Position numbers and translations under genes: made by a program
Shown here: positions 50,537 through 61,216 of the stretch, one piece after another
Layout of the letters: each line of letters begins with the position of its first letter
Position numbering within the stretch: position 1 is the first letter of the stretch
The notes under the pieces: generated by a model
What the model was told of the DNA's origin: nothing
Databases searched by the model: none
The model's input: only the letters and a program-made list of their open reading frames with translations
NCBI GenBank assembly: GCA_025266875.1
Contig: JALLLT010000006.1
Coordinates: 744,001-808,000, forward strand
Reading direction: 5' to 3'
Length of the DNA: 64,000 nt
DNA from: Fennellomyces sp. T-0311
Taxonomy: Eukaryota > Mucoromycota > Mucoromycetes > Mucorales > Lichtheimiaceae

Positions 50537-51743
50537 ATGGCTTCATTAGAAAAACTGTCCAAGGCTTACGAAAAGTTGAAGAAAAAGTCTAAACAAGACC
50601 GCGAAGCATTCCAAAGCATAATCGCAGAAATGAAACAAGAGCGATTGGAGCTCAAGACGGCAATTAGTGATTTGCATTCAGAGCTTCGCAATCTAGTGCG
50701 CCATGTGGGTTCGCAGGAGCAGGACGGAACACCTCCAACCCTTGGGGGACAGCTTCTCCCGTCTTCGGAGCTGCCTACTTTCCCCCCGCTCGAGCGCTGT
50801 GTGAAGATCCCCACTGTCAAAAACAAGAGGGGTCAAACCACGGACGCACAGTTCAGCTGGGGACTATACAAGGATCTTATGAAGCAAGCCCTTGGCGATG
50901 ACTACCAGGCGAAGTTCTTCAGGACAGCGAAATCTAACTGTAGGCCAATCGCAAAGTTAGCCGGTGCTAGACTCAGAGACGAATGCCTTGAAAAAATGGG
51001 TGAGGTTCCTGATCTCTGGCGCGAAGTACCAGATGAGCTGCAGCTAGGCGCCATGACAGATTTTGAAAGGGCTACAGCAAGATTTCTACCACTTTCCATG
51101 TGTAATGGTTCCTGGGGTGCTCGTCTCTTCTTGAGAAAATTTTGGAAGCCATACAAGAAGAGTGCAACGGGACCGGCTGGTAAGCTATACTTTGTATGAG
51201 AGGTCTCAAATTCACCCTCATATTGATGCAGAGATCTCCCTACCACCAGCAGTGGGTCCAGAAGTACCAGCAGAAGAAGCTGGTCCGCGATCACCATGCG
51301 CGGAAGGCCACCCAGCTGCAGAGGGCACCAGGGAGCTCGCAGCTGCTATTGCAGAAGACGAGAGAGAGGAGGGGTAAGTGCTACTAAAAGTCCTAATGAC
51401 TGCAATGGCTATAAATGAGGCATGTACTAAATGCATATATATACTTTAGAGAATTGTCGATTCAAGGAACGAATGTTTCTCCTGTACTCTCTCTTCCTCT
51501 CCCAGATGTCCAACAATCGGATGAGGAAGAAAGCCTCCCACCACCCAAACCATCGCGCAAACGGTCCAAGCACAATGGTAGTCGAGGTGAGCAAGGTGGA
51601 AATGGTATGTGTTGCAAATTTCTTTGATTGGCACCCTGTTGCTAATAATTGTCACTCGGTGCTTCTTGCTCCTAGGTGAGGATAATGCTGAACAGCCGAA
51701 AAAGCGTCAGAAGACAAAGAAATCCAACAAACGCCGAAAGTAA
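50537..51743 (+). CDS. Transposon accessory protein (coiled coil, basic tail), unknown family
   Basis: Four exons are read from MASLEKLSKAYEKLKKKSKQ at 50537; introns lie at about 51180-51230, 51375-51450 and 51606-51675, ending with KSNKRRK and TAA at 51741-51743. Residues 1-55 form a coiled coil rich in Lys/Glu. A folded-looking part follows (about 85-215, with WGLYKDLMKQAL and GSWGARLFLRKFWKPYKK), then an acidic Pro-rich linker and a strongly basic C-terminus resembling a nuclear localisation signal (PKKRQKTKKSNKRRK). I do not recognise the family. By position it parallels TNPA, the DNA-binding helper that CACTA elements encode beside the transposase. That role is inference. Confidence 0.65.
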
Positions 51744-52372
51744 AGAAATTGGGTGCTGGTGGATGAAAGGTAAGCAAAGCCAATCTTAGTAATTATAGCT
51801 CAAACAAGTCGATTATCAACTCTTGCAAGAGATCTGCTTGCCTATTCCACAATTCACGAACAATGTAAGGTAGATACTAATATTGTACTTCATAATACGT
51901 ATCCTCTAGCATTACTTTTACGTAGGTCGAAAGTTAGTATTAGTTGCTATGTGAATATTCAACGTAGTTACTTAACGACTTTAATTTTTCTTCTAGTGCT
52001 GTCTGTACCTTCATCCAGGCAAAGACGTAGCTGAAACATTGTAAAAAAAAAATAAAATGCTTATTATATATACATACCACAATACTCATTCACATACGTC
52101 CAATTGAATTGTAATAATTACATGGCTGCTTGCACTTTTGGCCAATAACATCTACACATCAAGCCAAATCATATGCTCTTTGTCCAATGAATGCTCATGC
52201 TACTCTGCAAAACTGAACTAAAGTGTTCAAAAAGTGTGCAAAAACTGAACGAAAAATGCACAAAAGTAGTGTTCAAAAAGTGTGCATTTTAGGTAATTTT
52301 TTAATGGTTGTTGGAAGTTGCACAAAAAGCGAACACTTTCTGAACACTTTTGAACGAAATTTTCCCATGGTG
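51744..52372. repeat. Right arm of the transposon with subterminal repeats and terminal inverted repeat
   Basis: No gene. An exact 18-bp direct repeat GTGTTCAAAAAGTGTGCA occurs at 52223-52240 and 52269-52286, and the arm ends with further TGCACAAAAAGCGAACAC and TGAACACTTTTGAACG units before CCATGGTG at 52365-52372. These match, inverted, the motifs of the left arm. Confidence 0.75.
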
Positions 52373-52420
52373 CCGGTGCACCGGGATGCTGGTGATATAA
52401 TCAGGCTTTAACCAAGCCAT
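52373..52420 (-). pseudogene. Alpha/beta hydrolase, 5' coding fragment cut off by the transposon
   Basis: Immediately outside the right transposon end, the minus strand reads ATG at 52420 followed by MAWLKPDYITSIPVHR up to the element. This fits the start of the same hydrolase family, where a short N-terminal segment precedes the DVLRLSVEKHEF block found at the other end of the insertion. Simple joining of the two halves is out of frame by one base, so a few bases were gained, lost or duplicated at insertion. Short, hence only moderate confidence. Confidence 0.5.
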
Positions 52421-53999
52421 TAGTATTCTGTAACACGTAATAAAAGGAAAGAGAGATAAACAATAATTCATAATCAACCACAGAAATATATATCTGAAAT
52501 GATTTGCAGGAATTCACACATAGCGCAAGTGCACCGTATTATGGCATATATGCAAAAGGTGTACTTTTTTTATCACTAAACGACCCGCAGGAGCGCATCA
52601 GTGACGATAAAATCATTTTCTGTCATGCTCTACGGGAGGAAAACATCCTTGCACATGCTTCAAATCGAGATAATGCGTATAAAAAGCTTTCATTTTAGCG
52701 TTGTAATGTTACAATTGTCATTTTGTCAATTGTGGAAGTTGATGGAGTAAAGATCTTTTGCCATAACTTTAATTCCTCGTGTTTTACAGCATATACGAAG
52801 CTTTTTTAAAGAGATTGCTCATCTTTTTTTCAGGCGATCGATTGGAACCTTCGGTAGCAGAAATAATGCAACCATCGACATGTACAGATATTTAAATATG
52901 CACACAGAGTCTTGCGATAGGTCTGGCTTCCCTGCGTCAGTCACATAGGTATGCAGTTTCCAAACTGAACACAATTGCCCGAGCAATTAGGATGGACACT
53001 TAGTACTGCACAGAATGGTCTCCGCACAATAAAGATATACCTGATCATTTTTTATTAAAAAAAAAGAAATTATGCATCCGCTCCGACTGTTGTTGAAGCG
53101 GTACGCACCATCTGGGAACCGTTAACAAATACGCAGCAGGATTTTATAGGAATTAGATTAATCGTGATGCATCCATTAGTCACTATACAGTAGACTAGTG
53201 GACATTCAAATGATATGAGACACCGTACACCGAAGCACCACCAGTCACTCTTCCTAACCGCTACTATGAAAGGTGACAGCATATATAGTCGGGGACATTG
53301 ATCACTGTTTACGATTCCAGTATTACAAGTATATCCATTTCGATTCCAAAAAGTATACTGGTCAGGGTAAGTGCGCATTCACGCGTGTTGTACACGCCAT
53401 ATAGTGATTCCGTAGTGATAAAATGTAAATAAGACTACATGCTTATACATAAACATTAGTTTATCAATATGCGAATGTCCTTGAGATTCCCGGTCGCCCA
53501 AAAATTCAGAGCTAGAGCCTACTGTATCATAAGACTATCACGTTGATCTCTATCGCGCATGGTTCGATAATGGTGTATGCATACAACGTTTGCAGTTCAA
53601 TTTCCTGAAAGTAACACTGTGTAAGCCGTTAGACATTACTAATTTTGTTGGGGAATCTTCATAAGGCTATTGTTCAAAATGCAGAGACGAATAAGAAGCA
53701 TACTGTTGATGAAAAAACACCAGATGCAATGAACTATGAACGCCAGATACTCGAACTAATTTACAGCGGACAAACAGCCTGAAAGCAAAAAAAAAAATCA
53801 CTTTGAGCATCGAAGACGGAATATTTCGATAGGTGCAATTGTATACAGTAGAGGGATGAATACAGCCTAGATTGTCAAAGAGGTCCGGGATCAACGAAAA
53901 CCTTGGCGAGTTCCCGATCGGGAAAGCGGAGCATATCCATGCACCAGAAAAGCGGTGGTGGGTCGCCGCGTATGTGGGCCTTTTTTTCTCTGGCACAAA
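52421..53999. other. Intergenic, former hydrolase promoter to IST1
   Basis: About 1.6 kb with no recognisable gene. The left part is the original upstream region of the hydrolase. Several CAGTAG-type motifs next to TA occur (53188, 53524, 53846) but do not make a convincing element. Confidence 0.4.
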
Positions 54000-55051
54000 A
54001 TGTTTCAACCCAACAAACTCAAAGTGCATCTGAAGCTCTCCATCAACCGCTTGAAAATGCTTCAAGCGAAGAAAACGTCGCTTAGTCAACACCAACGCCG
54101 CGAGATTGCAACACTTCTCGATAAAGGCAAAGAAGAAAGTGCACGTATCCGGGTAGAGCATATCATTCGCGAAGATCTACTAATCGAAACAATGGAAATG
54201 CTCGAACTTTACTGTGATTTGTTACTTGCACGTTTCGGACTTATTGAGCAATACAAGTATGTTTAGAAGCAAATAAGCTTGACAGCTCTCTAAGCAAGTT
54301 TTTTTTGAAATAGAACGTGTGACCCTGGTATTGCCGAAGCTGTAAACACATTGATTTGGGCTGCTCCCCGCACAGATGAAGTCAAGGAACTGGTTTCAGT
54401 AAGTAAAAAGTGGAAAATTTACGCGTCGGCGTAGGCATTTATGTACTTTTTTCAGGTCAGAGATCAGTTTGCTGCACGATATGGAAAGGAGTTTGTGCTC
54501 AATGCTTTGGATAATGTGGATCACGTCGTGAATGATCGAGTATGTGTGTGTGTATTTGCAATGGTCGCGTTGTTGGCTCACATCTTGTGTTCTGCAGGTA
54601 ATAACCAAGTTGCAAGTCAGTGCGCCGGACCCGTATTTGGTCGAGCGATATCTTGAAGAAATTGCCAAATCGTACGATGTTATGTGGGAGTCCAGTATAT
54701 TAGCTGCTGAGGAAGAATCCGATGAGGATGATGATTCTAGCGGTGGTGGAGGCGGTTTGGCAGAAGCTTATCCAGCTCAATTGGAACCACCACTTTTGGC
54801 CGACTCTGCTTCAGTAAGTAAATGATATTCATACTCCAAAATGACGAACGTTGACAGTCGCCATGTAGCAACAACAAGAACAAGATCTTGTGTCCCCTCC
54901 ATCTTCGGAACCAACCATTGATTTGCCAGAAATTCCTTCCAGCATGCCGCCCACCGTAAAGCGCACAGCTCCCGCACCCGCTAAACCTCAAGACGATCCA
55001 AATGATTTCGATTCGTTGGCCAAACGACTAGAAGCCTTGAAGCGCAAGTGA
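54000..55051 (+). CDS. IST1: IST1 homologue, ESCRT-III associated protein
   Basis: Ist1 regulates Vps4 recruitment in endosomal sorting and membrane abscission. The start at 54000 gives MFQPNKLKVHLKLSINRLKMLQAKK, the typical basic first helix of the IST1 domain, followed by EESARIRVEHIIREDLLIETMEMLELYCDLLLARF, VNTLIWAAPRTDEVKEL and VRDQFAARYGKEF. Four introns interrupt it (about 54258-54313, 54399-54455, 54540-54597, 54814-54867). After an acidic Ser/Gly linker and a Pro-rich region, the last residues DSLAKRLEALKRK form a MIM1-type MIT-interacting motif for Vps4/Vta1. About 295 residues, normal for the family. An in-frame upstream ATG at 53955 is disfavoured because MFQPNKLK fits the family start. 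Confidence 0.92.
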
Positions 55052-55915
55052 TCGGTGCACTGATACCCATATTTCATGTTTCTATAAAGTCAAGAGTGTA
55101 AAGTACCTTGGTAAATGTTTTGGGAAATACGGAGCGTATACTGCAAGTGAGGAAGTTTTGTGTAAATATCCCTGGATAAAGTAAACCTTTGTCTGTATTA
55201 TGGAAAGTGGTCATATTTTTTTTCAAGTTATCCATTCTGTCAAGTTAATGTTTCCCGAGAATAAACGAACGGAACTGATACCCAACAACTACTTGAGTAA
55301 TGCTTGAGCGTACTTAAAATGTACATTCTGGGCCATGTGAAATAACTCTTCTCAACAACAGCTTCAACCAATTGGTTTGTGGAAAGATACTGTTCCACGA
55401 GTTACGTAGCAACACTGCGCCGAAAACCATGGCAATTATTATAGAAACTATGGCGACCAAGTTACTCTGTAGTTGCCGTACGTAATGACTCTGTACGCTT
55501 TCAAAGTCAGGTGTGCGTATGTTATTTACGGCAAAGCTACATCCGTAATCATGCATAAAGTTCGGTACTATACCCTGATATAGACCAAGCGATTAAAGCA
55601 TATCCCCAAAGTTACTTAATTATCCAAGATGATCAGTCGGTACTTCAGGAACATCATGTGTTGCTAATCCTCAGGAACGGTGCACCGGAAATTCTCTAAA
55701 ATAGTGTTCGGATTTTGTTTTTAAAAATGCCTTTTTCTCCTTTGACGAGAGACCAGGATATTGGCGTAAGTAGATCGAATATGAGTAAGCAACCAAAATA
55801 TTGGAAAGGCAGATGCGAGTGTAGCTTTCGCAGTGTGGTATCTATTAACTAAATGAGCTGGTGTCAAACCAAAATATTTTACCATGCATACCTTTATCCT
55901 TCACTTTTTAATACA

Positions 55916-56407
55916 TCATCGTTGTTTTCGCGATGAATCCCTTCTTCCATCGTGTGATGAACCGTCATTATCTTCATTCGATGATCCGTTCTCATATTCA
56001 TTTTCGGATGAAAAGTCGTCAGCGGATTGCTCATTCTCTTCTAGGTACGCTAAGCCTTCCTCTTCTTCTCGATAATACCGTTCATACTCGTCTTCAACAG
56101 AAGAAGGATCTTCATCTGTTCCCAATTCCCTCTCCTCGTCCTCGTCCGACACACTGTCCTCATCTGAAGCTGATAGTGCATCCTTGTCTTCAGCGACCGG
56201 ACTGTCTCTATCTTTATCTACTACATCATCATTTATCACGAAAGGGCAATGTTCATTAGAACCTAGTATCGTATCATATAGAAGAGTCCAACCTTGACTG
56301 CAAAGGCGTTTTACCAATGCCTCTTTCGTTTCTTCATCATGCTCTGCGCTTCTTTTTGTGCCCGCGTTGCCTATTCCCCATTTAGCACTAAATTCTGATA
56401 TCAACAC
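55916..56407 (-). CDS. Possible acidic hypothetical protein, 3' exon
   Basis: An open frame of about 163 codons with a biased, protein-like composition. A short folded-looking start (SAKWGIGNAGTKRS ... ALVKRLCSQGWTLLYDTI) is followed by a long Asp/Glu/Ser-rich tail with DEYERYYREEEE and a basic end (RRDSSRKQR). There is no good ATG at its beginning, so it should be a 3' exon. An upstream minus-strand frame (about 56486-56845, from MHQNANHFGSS) has plausible donors and acceptors (GTAAGTGTTCG at about 56645), but I could not find a joint that keeps the frame. Not recognised as any family. It could equally be a relic. Confidence 0.3.
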   Translation of the reverse strand: MLISEFSAKWGIGNAGTKRSAEHDEETKEALVKRLCSQGWTLLYDTILGSNEHCPFVINDDVVDKDRDSPVAEDKDALSASDEDSVSDEDEERELGTDEDPSSVEDEYERYYREEEEGLAYLEENEQSADDFSSENEYENGSSNEDNDGSSHDGRRDSSRKQR

Positions 56408-57735
56408 TTTTTTTTACGTTACTAGGAGACGGAGAATCTGTGGGGGCTGCTCCTTGACAGAGGGGACGCTCGTTTCTCATGAATCTTACACAGTTTCAGG
56501 ATGTATTGTCGGCGCGGCTTTTGCTTGAGTTGAAGAGAATGTCTCGACAATTGACGAATCTTGACTAATTATGTCCTCCCTTGAATCATGACACGATCGT
56601 TTAGTCTGAGTGACATACTGATTTAGACGAACACTTACTAGAGATCGGCGCGTCAGTACTTTCAAATTTGACGTTCTTTCCTGAAATCCCTTCTGTGCTG
56701 GGCGTGTTTTAAATTGATAGGCGCGTTTGAGCAGGACTGGTGAAAAGAGAATTGGTTCCAACAATAGAAAGCGTGGAAACACATTGCAGTAAACAATAAC
56801 TTTAGTTCTCGGTGAAGATCCGAAATGGTTAGCGTTCTGGTGCATTTTACTCGTTTAAGCAAGCCAAAGGAGTATGTACGTATAACTCAAATGCTCAGCA
56901 TTGTTCGTTGCTACTAATGTATCTCGTCATTATCAAAGCCATTGATGTTACACAGCGATATATACCTATGCAAACTTGATGTTGCAATAAGCTCATTGCT
57001 TGACTATATGTACGTCATAGTTGGATTTTCAGCCAATGCCGAGGATAATTTTATGTTTAACCATCAGCAACGGCAATTGTAATATTTAGTCATTGACCTA
57101 TCCGTATATATCGGCTATTGAACATGATCGTTCATTTCCTTGCGAACGACGACAAGATGCAGGAACTAGATAGAACAGGATCGATCATGGAAACTCTGCC
57201 AGGACCACGTGACACAGAGCTTTTTTCCCGGAAGGATGCATCCAGCTCTATACCGATGCTTCATTTCCCGTTCGTGAGTAATCTTAATCGACCGTTTGAG
57301 CTTATAATAGTAATTAACTTGGCTACAAAAGCTCATCGATGAGCAAAAGAGGGCGGGAAGATTCAGGCGTTCCACTGGTGGAACAACGGGCCCTGATCCA
57401 TTCACCTTAAAGTTTGGCCATGATACTGCCATATTGAGGTGTCTGGGCGCAAGGGCACCGCATCGTTTATAAATGTGTGCTCATTGGAATGTTGCAACAC
57501 CACAAAAGGTCAGTGGTGTTCGCTCACGAGTTTATCAAAGATAACAGATGATACCCACGCCGAGGATGTGCAATCTTGTTATTCAATGGAGATGGTCCAT
57601 TGAAGATGCAGTTGTTCTGTCACGATTGAAAAAGGAATGAATCCATTTGGTTTGACAGTATCAGCAAGAGATAGCAGACAGGTATTGCGCTTCTAACGAC
57701 AATGCATGATGGATAAGTGACCGCTCCAAACCTTG

Positions 57736-57752
57736 ATATATATATATAAAAG
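57736..57752 (+). promoter_or_regulatory. TATA-like element, target unknown
   Basis: TATATATATATAAAAGG followed by a G-run is a textbook TATA box. The nearest gene downstream on plus is SAPS, whose start is 695 bp away, so either its 5' UTR is long or an unseen exon or RNA starts here. Confidence 0.35.
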
Positions 57753-58446
57753 GGGGGAGGTTGCACGCAGCCAATAGTGCATCGAGAAGGCCAAGCACCT
57801 GCAATCTAAATATGATAATCGCAAAACGCTGTTCCCCACACGAAGCATGACAGAAAGACCCTCCAAAAATCGGATGGATAGTACCTTTCCTTTTCTGTGA
57901 AAATCTGCGCTCCGTTGGCAGCCGAAAGCTTGTGAAGATTGGGATGCACGTAAGCCACGTTTTTCCATGCATTTGGGCTGGTATTCAAGAAATGAAACCC
58001 CTGCAGCGACAAAGCTGCCACGACCAGTGTGTGTAGGGGAAAGCGACGACGATCCTGCCATGTGCGATACCAAAAAGCAATCGGCGAGAAACGTGGTTCT
58101 GGTTAGTTCCGTGATTTTCACACATGGGGGTGGGCACGCAAAAAGCCCCCAAACACACGCTGGTTATTAGACGATGTTTCAGGCTGCAAAGTTGGATTTT
58201 AGATTCCATTTGCATCAAACAAATGCGCGAAAGGAACAAGCAAACAAACAACGATGTCATGTTGATGCGCGCACATTGCGACAACGCAAAAAAGTGGCGT
58301 GCGAACAACGAACCCGATGAACGGACGTTACACCGCGAACATAAGCGGAACGTGAAATTTTTATGTGAAAGCATCGGCGCAAAACTTGTTGCAACGTGCG
58401 TTTTTCTTCTTTCTATCACTACTTTCGTTTTTTTTTTTTTTTTGTA

Positions 58447-61112
58447 ATGTGGATAGACAATGATCGCTATCGCCAGTACGACGATCGCGACAGAGAAGCA
58501 GAACTGAAAGCAATGTCTCCTGAGGAGCGACGATACAAAGCAATGTCGGACGCAACTATTTCGATTAAGGACACTGCATCGTTGGAGAACGGCAAGTCGA
58601 TTGCCGGCGATTCAAAAGATCTCGAAGAATCCAGCGACCAAAAGACACTGAGTAACGGCGAATTCAAAACTGCGTCGGAAGCGGTGGTGAAGAAGCTTCT
58701 GCGGCTTATGACGCCGCGTCTGGACTCTCGCATCGTGAGTGCACTGTTATTGGAAGGTACCAATGGTTGCTCTGTGTGTGTGTGTGTGTGTGTTTGGCAA
58801 TCCGACTGATGGTTCCAACGCAGGGATGATGGATGTGTTTATGGGGTACATTATCCGGCTACCGGACGACGAGCGAGCGCCTGATTTAGCATCGTTGTCA
58901 CTCGAGGCCAAAGTCAAATTTGCTGCCCACCCGCGCGATTTAGAAGATCTGGAAGCTCTGAAACTGTCGGCCCACGCCACGGAATTGCTTTGTGGAACAT
59001 CCGCGAACCACCATCGCCTGTTGAACGAGAGCTTTGAGATCATTGGTAATAGCGGAAGCACGGAGAGGGTTCCGGGGCAGAGAAAGAAACTAAACACATT
59101 GTGCACGCAAAAGCATCACGGCTCATGGAGACGCTGTTGCCAACGTCGATCGGCCACTTGAACCACTTTGGCCGAGTGTTCCAGCAGCTGGTGCGGCGGC
59201 ACATGAGCGACATGCTGGACTATATCATTCTGCAGGACAACGCTACACGGCTGTTCGACTACATCCTGCCGTACCTCAACTACGGCGCGGTGGCGGATGC
59301 GCTGTTCAGTCTGATGTTTTTTCGGGATGGCGACAAGGAGACAAGGGACAAGAGGGTCAAGTGCTACAAGCGACTGTGTGAGCTCGGGTTTTTGGAATGG
59401 TTTCTGGACGTGATTCAGTGCGCAGGTAAACCCTTTCTCTCTCTCGGATGCTTGTCGGACCGTGCTGACTGCGTACATATGGGGTAAGAATATCGGGGAT
59501 TTTCAGATGACGCAAAGGAGTTTCTGCTGCGAATGATCGAAGAGGCTTCACAGATGGACAACGCCGAGGAGCTGTTCAAGTCGTTGCAGTCCGAGAAAGG
59601 CCCCGACATCATCAAGTCGCTGGTCACCGTAAGCTTACCTTCCTCCCTCCTCTCTCTCCCCCCCGGGCGTGTTTCGCTTGCTGTAATAACCTCCCTCCCC
59701 CTTCTTAGAGCATCTCAGACCTGGGAGCAACAAGAGGCCGACAATTGATGGTGCAGGTGCTACGCGGCTTAGTAATGAGGTTTGCACTCTGAGACATGCT
59801 CACAAAGCTCCATTGCGTCTGACAAACGGGTATTGGATAGTGGGACCCCGCCAGTGCGAGCATCGGCCATGAGCCAGCCCGTCCAAGGCCCACTCTACGG
59901 CGTATGCCAGCACACCCGTGTACTGCTGTCCGAACACATCCCCACCCTATGCAAAATCATCACGCGCGACTACGACTATGCTCCCTTAAAGATGTATGCG
60001 CAGGGACGGGCGCGTGGGAGGGGAGCGTTTGACCTGACTGACATGCGTATAGATTCTCGTTTACGTTCATGCATGTAGAAATACTGGAGATAGTTTATCA
60101 CGCGCTGTCGGACGCACCCAACAAGGAGAAGGTGCTGGATGCTTTACCGGCAGGTTTCTGGAAGCTGTTTGCCAACTTGTTTTTTGAAAAATCGTAAGCG
60201 AGCGCGTGCATATGGTTTTTGACGATCGACTCACCCGCTGGTCAAGATCAAGCAGCATCTTTCTAACGGTGTACTACAAGATCTTCGTCCTACTTGTAAA
60301 TATCGATTACGAGCCAGCACTCGTAGCCCTTTTGGAGAAGCAAGACTTTATCACCCGCATCATTGACCTGTACGAAAACAAAGCACAACCCACGGACGCT
60401 CGCGGACACATCCTGTTAATACTCAACCACCTGCGCCTCACATCCGATGCCAACCGCCCCGGCTACGTGCATCGCGTCCTCTCCTCACACCCCCGCTACG
60501 AACAGTTCCTACCAACATTGAGGTAACGTTTGCATTGAGCATCTGTCATTGCCGGTTACTGAAGTGTGTATCGCAGGGCCGATACCCTGGCACAAACTGA
60601 TGCCAATTACGCGTGGAAGTTGGATACATGCCCGCGACCAGCTCCTCATCTTGGCCCTGTTCCCCCGTTACGACCATCACTCATGTTCTCCGTCTATAAC
60701 AGCGCCACCTTACCGCTGATGGGTGCCGTGGATGACCATGTGGACGACGGCTCAGGCATCGAATTGGGCAGCGACTGTGAGTGCTGCGGGACCATGCCAA
60801 CTGCCTGCGATACTAATCTGTTTCATAGTCGCGTACTGCCTGGGATTCGACAATGCAGCCGAACACCCCAACGGCATGGAAACACCCAGCAACTACCATT
60901 CCCGACGAAACTCCATCCATTCCTCATCAGGCGACAGCTGTTATTCTTCTGAAAGCGACTCCCGGCCATCGTCTCCCAATCACTACGCTGGATTGGACGA
61001 AAGCTTCCCTGTCGATCTTATATTTGAAAGCTTGACACCCGAAGAGCCACCCGCCGTCGAAACCAAGAAGAAGAAGAAGAAGAAGAAGCCCACATTCCTC
61101 GAAGATGAATAA
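58447..61112 (+). CDS. SAPS-domain protein (Sit4/PP6 phosphatase-associated subunit)
   Basis: SAPS proteins are regulatory subunits of the Sit4/PP6 protein phosphatase. About nine exons are read. The helical-repeat core includes SAHATELLCG, LNHFGRVFQQLVRRHMSDMLDYI (the family pattern LN..a.yF.kv...LL....eML.fI), YGAVADALFSLM, LCELGFLEWFLDVI, RGRQLMVQVLRGLV and FWKLFANLFFEKS, then a disordered Ser-rich stretch and a poly-Lys tail (KKKKKKKK from eight AAG codons). The gene as drawn starts at 58447 (MWIDNDRYRQYDD) and lacks the MFWRFG-type opening of other SAPS proteins, so either an upstream exon was missed or the N-terminus is diverged. Intron 1 holds a GT microsatellite. Cytosolic. The family call is good but not certain because similarity is low. 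Confidence 0.7.
58773..58793 (+). repeat. GT dinucleotide microsatellite in SAPS intron 1
   Basis: About ten TG units inside the first intron (GTACC donor at about 58757, CAG acceptor at about 58823). Confidence 0.85.
61065..61088 (+). repeat. AAG trinucleotide repeat coding for poly-Lys
   Basis: Eight AAG codons in a row near the SAPS C-terminus; length is likely to vary between strains. Confidence 0.9.
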
Positions 61113-61216
61113 TTTTTTTTTCGCGCGCACTCCTCATTTATACATATATTTACTTTCTTGTACGTATACTCATCATTTTCACCGTCCATATTAGCATTAC
61201 CTTCTGTTTCTTTTTA

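Larger units (their letters stand above)
47086..52372 (+). mobile_element. 5287-bp TNP2-type (CACTA/En-Spm-like) DNA transposon
   Basis: Bounded by inverted termini CACCATGGGAAAA-ATTTGTGC (left) and, on the other strand, CACCATGGGAAAATTTCGTTC (right). Between them are a TNP2-family transposase (47245-50269), a second gene (50537-51743) and non-coding arms rich in TGTTCA and TGTGCA motifs. The two-gene plan, CAC-starting ends and subterminal repeats resemble CACTA elements. It interrupts an alpha/beta hydrolase gene whose halves lie on either side. A perfect target duplication is not visible (GGT on the left, CCG on the right), which leaves the exact ends or age slightly open. Both genes look intact, so the copy could be autonomous. 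Confidence 0.8.
55052..58446. other. Long intergenic between IST1 and the SAPS gene
   Basis: About 3.4 kb. Contents: a short frame on minus at 55314-55556 with one hydrophobic helix (possible relic exon), an acidic reading frame at 55916-56407 listed separately, a strong TATA-like TATATATATATAAAAGG at about 57736-57752 on plus without an obvious gene behind it, and a 16-nt T-run just before the SAPS start (58428-58443). Confidence 0.45.

Noticed and set aside
53188..53524. Possible 337-bp TA-flanked element with CAGTAG ends
   Set aside because: Only about 8 of the first 9 terminal bases match in inverted orientation and there is no second copy; too weak.
55314..55556. Short minus-strand frame with one transmembrane helix, vaguely like a tetraspanin C-terminus
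   Set aside because: No upstream exons or start consistent with a tetraspanin; kept only as a remark in the intergenic entry.
57661..58121. Minus-strand frame of 142 codons upstream of the SAPS gene
   Set aside because: No family signal, runs through the TATA-like sequence, composition not protein-like.
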